Shown piece by piece: positions 60,201 to 64,000 of a DNA stretch of 64,000 bases (positions are counted from its first letter, which is position 1; every line of letters begins with the position of its first letter). A program made the position numbers and the translations under genes. Origin of the DNA: JACVRW01 sp963820315 (GTDB lineage Bacteria > Actinomycetota > Thermoleophilia > Solirubrobacterales > Thermoleophilaceae); the NCBI GenBank assembly GCA_963820315.1, contig CAWFZK010000039.1:1-64000 (forward strand). The letters run 5' to 3'. The notes beneath the pieces are model-generated. The model ran no database searches. It saw only the letters and a list, made by a program, of their open reading frames with translations, and had not been told where the DNA came from.

Positions 60201-60869
60201 TCAGGCCGCCGTGCGGGTGGTGAAGCGCTCGGTCACGCGGGACTCGATACCCACGTCGAGCACCAGCAACACTTCGTCGCCCGCCTCGACGACCGAGTCG
60301 CCTGAGGGCACGAAGCCGCCGCCGTCGCGCAGGATCGAGATCACGAGCGAGCCGTCGGGCAGGCCCAGGTCCTTGACGCTCTTGCCCGCGGCGTCGGAGC
60401 CCTCGGCCACCTCGAGCTCGATGATCTCGAGCCGCTCCTCGGGCAGGTCGAGCAGGTGGACGAGGCCGTACTTGGGCACCTCGTGCTCGATCAGCCGCAG
60501 GATCAGGTCCGTCGCGGAGATGACCGGCTTGACGCCGAGCAGCTCGAAGTGCTGGAGGTTGCGAGGGTTGTTGCAGCGGGCGACGATCCGCGGCACGCCG
60601 TACTTCTCGCGCGCGACCTGCGAGATGAGGATGTTGTCCTCGTCGTCGCCCGTGACGGCAACGACGAGGTCGGCGCGCTCGATGCCGGCCCGCTCCAGCA
60701 CCCACAGCTCGGTGCCGTCGCCGATCAGCGCGCTGTGCTCGAGCTCCTGCTCGACGACCGCGTAGCGCTGCTGGTCCGACTCGATGACGGTGATCTCGTG
60801 GCGTTTGTTGATGAGCTCGCGGGCGAGGTTCCAGCCGACCTTGCCAGCCCCGACGATGACGACGTACAT
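60201..60869 (-). CDS. TrkA/RCK potassium-channel regulatory protein (N and C domains)
   Basis: A 222-residue RCK protein. RCK-N is seen in MYVVIVGAGKVGWNLARELINKRHEITVIE, ALIGDGTELWVLERAGIERADLVVAVTGDDEDNI and VPRIVARCNNPRNLQHFELLG. RCK-C has EVPKYGLVHLLDLPEERLEIIELEV and LPDGSLVISILRDGG. It gates K+ transport in response to nucleotides. It is followed upstream by a second, shorter RCK gene with three bases between, the common paired-TrkA arrangement. Confidence 0.9.
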   Translation of the reverse strand: MYVVIVGAGKVGWNLARELINKRHEITVIESDQQRYAVVEQELEHSALIGDGTELWVLERAGIERADLVVAVTGDDEDNILISQVAREKYGVPRIVARCNNPRNLQHFELLGVKPVISATDLILRLIEHEVPKYGLVHLLDLPEERLEIIELEVAEGSDAAGKSVKDLGLPDGSLVISILRDGGGFVPSGDSVVEAGDEVLLVLDVGIESRVTERFTTRTAA

Positions 60870-60872
60870 GGC

Positions 60873-61319
60873 CTAGCCGGACACTCCCTCGAAGCGGATC
60901 TGGCCGCGCACGGCGGCCTCGAGCAGCTCGATCGCAGTCTGGGTCGGGCAGACCGTCTGCAGGCCCTGCTCGGCGTACCAGCGCGCCCGCGCCGGGTCGA
61001 GCACCCGCACCACCACGCGCTCGATGTTGAAGCGGCGCTTCGCGATCTGAGCGATGACGAGGTTGGTGTTGTCGCCGTCGGTGGAGGCGACGAAGGCGTC
61101 GGCCTGCTCGATGCCCGCCGCCAGCAGGGCGTCGATCTCGAGCGCCGTTCCCTCTGTGAAGCGGCCGCCGCGCTCCTCCCAGGAGGCATCGGCGTCCCGG
61201 TCAAGGAGCGCAATTGCCTCGGCATCCTCGTCGAGCACGGACACCTCGTGCCCCTCTAGGAGCATCGAGTGCGCAATCGACGACCCCACCCGGCCACATC
61301 CGACGATCAGCACAAACAT
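60873..61319 (-). CDS. TrkA-N-only regulatory protein
   Basis: A 148-residue single RCK-N domain: MFVLIVGCGRVGSSIAHSML, EVSVLDEDAEAIALLDRD, GTALEIDALLAAGIEQADAFVASTDGDNTNLVIAQIAKRRF and RVLDPARARWYAEQGL with a C-terminal ELLEAAVRGQI. It lacks the RCK-C domain of its neighbour. It sits between the permease-UspA gene and the full-length RCK gene on the same strand, so the three probably work as a unit. Confidence 0.88.
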   Translation of the reverse strand: MFVLIVGCGRVGSSIAHSMLLEGHEVSVLDEDAEAIALLDRDADASWEERGGRFTEGTALEIDALLAAGIEQADAFVASTDGDNTNLVIAQIAKRRFNIERVVVRVLDPARARWYAEQGLQTVCPTQTAIELLEAAVRGQIRFEGVSG

Positions 61320-61333
61320 GCGGTGCTCACACT

Positions 61334-63329
61334 CTACGGCAGGACACCCTCGCGGGTGCCCTCCTCGCCCGCGGGGGGCGCGGTGAGGATGACCCTGCAG
61401 GGCGCCTTCTCGATGACATAGCGGGTGGTGTCCCCGACGAAGCGATCTCGTATCCGGCCACGGCCGCCGAGCACCGCACCGCCGCGGACGCGCGTCGGCT
61501 CCTCGGCGGCGAGCACGATCGCCTCCACGCCGCGGCGGCGCGCCTCCGAGACAATCGCCTGACCCACGGTGCGGCCGCGAACCATCGCGGTGGCCACCTC
61601 GACGCCCGTCGTACTCCTCGCCGACCTCCTTGGCGCGAGCGAGCACCGCCTTAGCATCGCGCACGCGGTCCTCGGACACGCGCGCGTCGATCGGAAGCGA
61701 CATCGGGATCTCGAACACGTACAGCGCCTCGAGCACCGCACCGCCCCCGCCGTCCTCGTCGTGCTCGGCCGCGAGCCGGCCCGCCGTGCCCACGATCTCG
61801 TCGTCGAGCTCCTCGCCGAACACGGGCACGAGGATGCTCCCGTACTCGGCCGTGTCGCGCTCCTGCAGCGCCGCGGCCGGGATCGTGAAGCGCTGGCGCA
61901 GCGGCTTGCCGCCGGCGCGCCGATAGACGACGTAGAGCACGATCCCGGCGACCATCCAGATGCTGCCGGCGATTCGCGCGCCCTCGTGAAGCGCGACGAC
62001 GCTGATCCACATGCCGACGGCCAGGACGAGCCCGAACACCGAGGGCAGCGGCACCAGCGCGCCGCGCACCGGCACGGACAGGGGCACGCGGAAGGCGCTC
62101 GGGCGGGCCGGCTCGCGGAAGCGCAGCACGATCAGGGAGAGATGCGCGATCGAGAACGCGATCATCGCCCCGAACGCGAAGGTGCCGACGAGGAACTCGA
62201 GGTCGTGCGGCACCGCCAGGCCGAACGCGATCACGGTGGCGATCACGATCGCCACGTACGGAGTGCCGCGGAGCGCGCTGAGGCGGCCGACCGCACTCGG
62301 TATCTGACGGTTCGTGGCGAGCGAGTACGCGAGCCGCGCGAGGCCGAGCATCTGGCTGTTGATCGCGACGAGCAACGTGGCCACCGCCGTAACGGCGACC
62401 GTGTAGCGGCCCGCGTCGACGAGCCAGTCGGTCTCGTACGCATTGACGATGCCCAGCATCGGCGCCTCGATGAAGCGGCCGCCGAGCGGCGTCGCACCTG
62501 CCTGCACGGGCTGGGCCATGAGCGCCGCCGAGCTGACGACCACGAAGAGCAGCAGCGCGATCGTCGACGACACGATCACCACCCGCCGCAGGCCGCGCCG
62601 GCCCACGCGCACCTCGCCCGCGAGGCCCGAGGCCGCCTCGACGCCGATCAGCGCCACGCAGGCGACGCCGAGGGCGAAGATCGCGTTCTCCCATTTCGGC
62701 GCCTCACCCAGCTCTACCGAGTCCGCGATCGCCCCGGCGTCGAAGAACTGGACGAACGCGATCCCGCTGACCGCCACCAGCACGACGATCGCGGTGAGCG
62801 AGACGCGCAGCACCGTTCGCAGCCGGCGCGCCGTGACCCCGCGGATGTTGACCGCTGCCACGAGCAGCAGCGCCAGCCCGGCGACCACCACCTCGATGAG
62901 GCCGTCGTCGATGCCCGGCGCGAACACGGCGAGGTAGTCGGTGATGACGATCGCACCCGCCGCCATCACGATCAGGTAGTCGAGCAGGATCGCCCAGCCG
63001 GCGATGAAGCTCCAGAGCTCGTCGAAGGCGTAGCGCGCGAGCGTCGAGGCGCCGCCGCGCTCGATGTGGAGCGAGGTGCCCTCGACGTAGGTGGCCATCG
63101 TGACGGCGAAGAAGAGCCCGGCGACCACATAGACGAGCGGCGTCAGCCCGAGCGCGTCGCCGGCAACGACGCCGAGCGCAAAGAACATAGAGGCGACGAC
63201 GGCGCTCAGCGTGACGGCGAACAGTGCGGGCTCGCCCAGCCCGCGCGTGACTCGCAACCCGGCACGCTCGGAGCCCTTGCGCAGCCCCTCGCGCGCCCGC
63301 AGCGCCGCCCGGACGCGGGGGTCGCTCAC
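61334..63329 (-). CDS. APC-superfamily permease with C-terminal universal-stress-protein domain (one frameshift)
   Basis: About 665 residues. The first ~460 residues have 12 hydrophobic segments of an APC transporter, starting ERAGLRVTRGLGEPALFAVTLSAVVASMFF and including YAFDELWSFIAGWAILLDYLIVMAAGA and ANEAPMLGIVNAY-like loops. The C-terminal part begins YGSILVPVFGEELDDEIVGTAGRLA and, after a frame break, continues VEVATAMVRGRTVGQAIV, VEAIVLAAEEPTRV and RYVIEKAPCRVILTAPP, a UspA domain. The break is an extra C in the CCC run at 61605-61607: GACGGGCGTC read as GACGGCGTC on the minus strand. With two TrkA genes next door a cation or amino acid carrier is likely. Confidence 0.86.
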
Positions 63330-63553
63330 TCCGTCCGGCCGCGGGCGTCGTCCGCGGGCTCTCGCGTGCTCGCTGCGCGCGCCCGGGACAGGTAGAGCCG
63401 CCCGGCGCCGAGTAGCGCCAGCAGCGTCCCGAGCAGCACGCCGACGGCCAGTGCCCCTCCCCCACCCGCGAGCGCCACCACGATCATCACGAGCCCGACC
63501 ACCAGCAGCGCGACGCTGAGCACCCGGGTCGTGGCCAGATAGGCGCGTTCCAC
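63326..63553 (-). CDS. Small two-helix membrane protein
   Basis: A 75-residue protein with two hydrophobic segments, VLSVALLVVGLVMIVVALAG and ALAVGVLLGTLLALLGAGRLYL, then a charged C-terminal tail STREPADDARGRTE. It overlaps the start of the permease gene downstream (ATGA), implying co-expression. No family recognised; possibly a helper for the permease. Confidence 0.65.
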   Translation of the reverse strand: MERAYLATTRVLSVALLVVGLVMIVVALAGGGGALAVGVLLGTLLALLGAGRLYLSRARAASTREPADDARGRTE

Positions 63554-63558
63554 GCGGC

Positions 63559-63999
63559 CTATCGTAGTCCCGCTTCGGCCTGCGACCGCTGCCCGTCGAC
63601 TCCCCTCGAGGAGTCGATGATCACGCGGCAGGGCCGCTCCGCAAGCACCGTCTCGAGTGACTTCCCGAACAGCGACTTGCCGGTCCGGCGCGGCGGAAGC
63701 GGCATCACGATCGCGCGCGCGTGGATGTCCTTCGCCTCCTCCACGATCCGGCGTCCGCTTCCGCCCGGCCGCACCTTCTCCCAGTGACCCGTCACGCGTC
63801 GCCCGCCGCGCACGCGCGCCGAGTCGATCGTCGACGCGGCCTTGCGCTCCTGCTCGGGCATCACGGCGTCGATCGGCGAGTTCGGCGGCACGGTGATGGT
63901 CACGAGCACGTGAATGCCGCGGCGCCGGCGCGCGGCCAGCCGCGCCGCGATCGCAACCGCCTCCGGCGAGTAGTTGCCGTCCTCGAACGCCACCAGCAC
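63559..63999 (-). CDS. Universal stress protein family, possibly truncated at the window edge
   Basis: About 146 codons are visible from a GTG at 63999: VLVAFEDGNYSPEAVAIAARLAARR, VLVTITVPPNSPIDAVMP, HARAIVMPLPPRRTGKSLFGKSLETVLAERPCRVIIDS, which is a UspA-like alpha/beta fold. The typical Usp motif G-x2-G-x9-G(S/T) is changed to a PRRTGKSLFGKS form. The sequence starts directly with the first beta strand, so a few N-terminal codons may lie beyond the right edge. It belongs to the same minus-strand group as the permease-UspA and TrkA genes. Confidence 0.75.
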   Translation of the reverse strand: MLVAFEDGNYSPEAVAIAARLAARRRRGIHVLVTITVPPNSPIDAVMPEQERKAASTIDSARVRGGRRVTGHWEKVRPGGSGRRIVEEAKDIHARAIVMPLPPRRTGKSLFGKSLETVLAERPCRVIIDSSRGVDGQRSQAEAGLR

Positions 64000-64000
64000 G

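Noticed and set aside
1..64000. CRISPR arrays, insertion sequences, prophage or integrase genes
   Set aside because: I found no regularly spaced repeats, transposase motifs, terminal inverted repeats or phage structural genes; the tRNA-Gln has no visible attachment-site duplication next to it.

Overview
The window is very GC-rich DNA with dense, overlapping genes, frequent GTG starts, two adjacent Ku genes, ECF sigma and LuxR/TPR regulators, and a secreted cysteine-repeat protein of a type I associate with soil Actinomycetota. I infer an actinobacterium, probably class Thermoleophilia (Solirubrobacterales or Gaiellales-like). No rRNA or ribosomal protein gene confirms this. Many genes contain single-base frame breaks, most repaired by removing or adding one base in a G or C run. 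The assembly therefore probably carries residual indel errors, densest at 48.7-52.4 kb.

Region 1 (1-18,981, perhaps to 20,334) is a one-carbon island. It encodes the tetrahydromethanopterin (H4MPT)/methylofuran route from formaldehyde to formate: fae, mtdB, mch and the formyltransferase/hydrolase complex fhcB, fhcA-fhcD (read as one fused ORF) and fhcC. Around these lie cofactor genes: mptG, mfnB, mfnE, mfnF, an mptN/RimK-like ligase, and poorly characterised companions (DUF447, DUF1464, HisA-like, ATP-grasp, CitG-like). Between mfnB and mfnE sits a red-type RuBisCO operon: cbbL, cbbS, cbbX and a phosphoribulokinase gene that is intact for about 120 codons and then decays. The layout suggests C1 oxidation to CO2 coupled to CO2 fixation, with the PRK step broken here or supplied elsewhere. 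No methanol, methylamine or methane oxidation gene is visible.

Region 2 (18,985-40,241) is mixed housekeeping and accessory content: a glutamine-synthetase-family enzyme, a cupin dioxygenase and flavin monooxygenase pair, a LuxR/TPR regulator, an alkyl-DHAP-synthase-like flavoenzyme, small stress or ligand-binding proteins, an ECF sigma factor, a cytochrome P450, DUF899, two tandem Ku proteins, a secreted M14 peptidase, TetR regulators and a GNAT.

Region 3 (40,238-47,226) is two co-directional blocks: circularly permuted ATP-grasp / alpha-E / transglutaminase, then a pair of half-transporter ABC exporters. Region 4 (47,232-54,332) holds an AraC-VOC pair and a minus-strand run: an AcoR-like regulator without a visible GAFTGA motif, a TPP-dependent acetolactate-synthase-like enzyme, a fused ChlI-ChlD chelatase-like protein and an unknown protein. 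Region 5 (54,452-63,999) has a methyltransferase, tRNA-Gln, two secreted proteins, a DUF2236 oxygenase, a ferredoxin-reductase-like flavoprotein, and a membrane module of two TrkA/RCK proteins, an APC permease with a UspA tail, a small membrane protein and a UspA protein running off the right edge.
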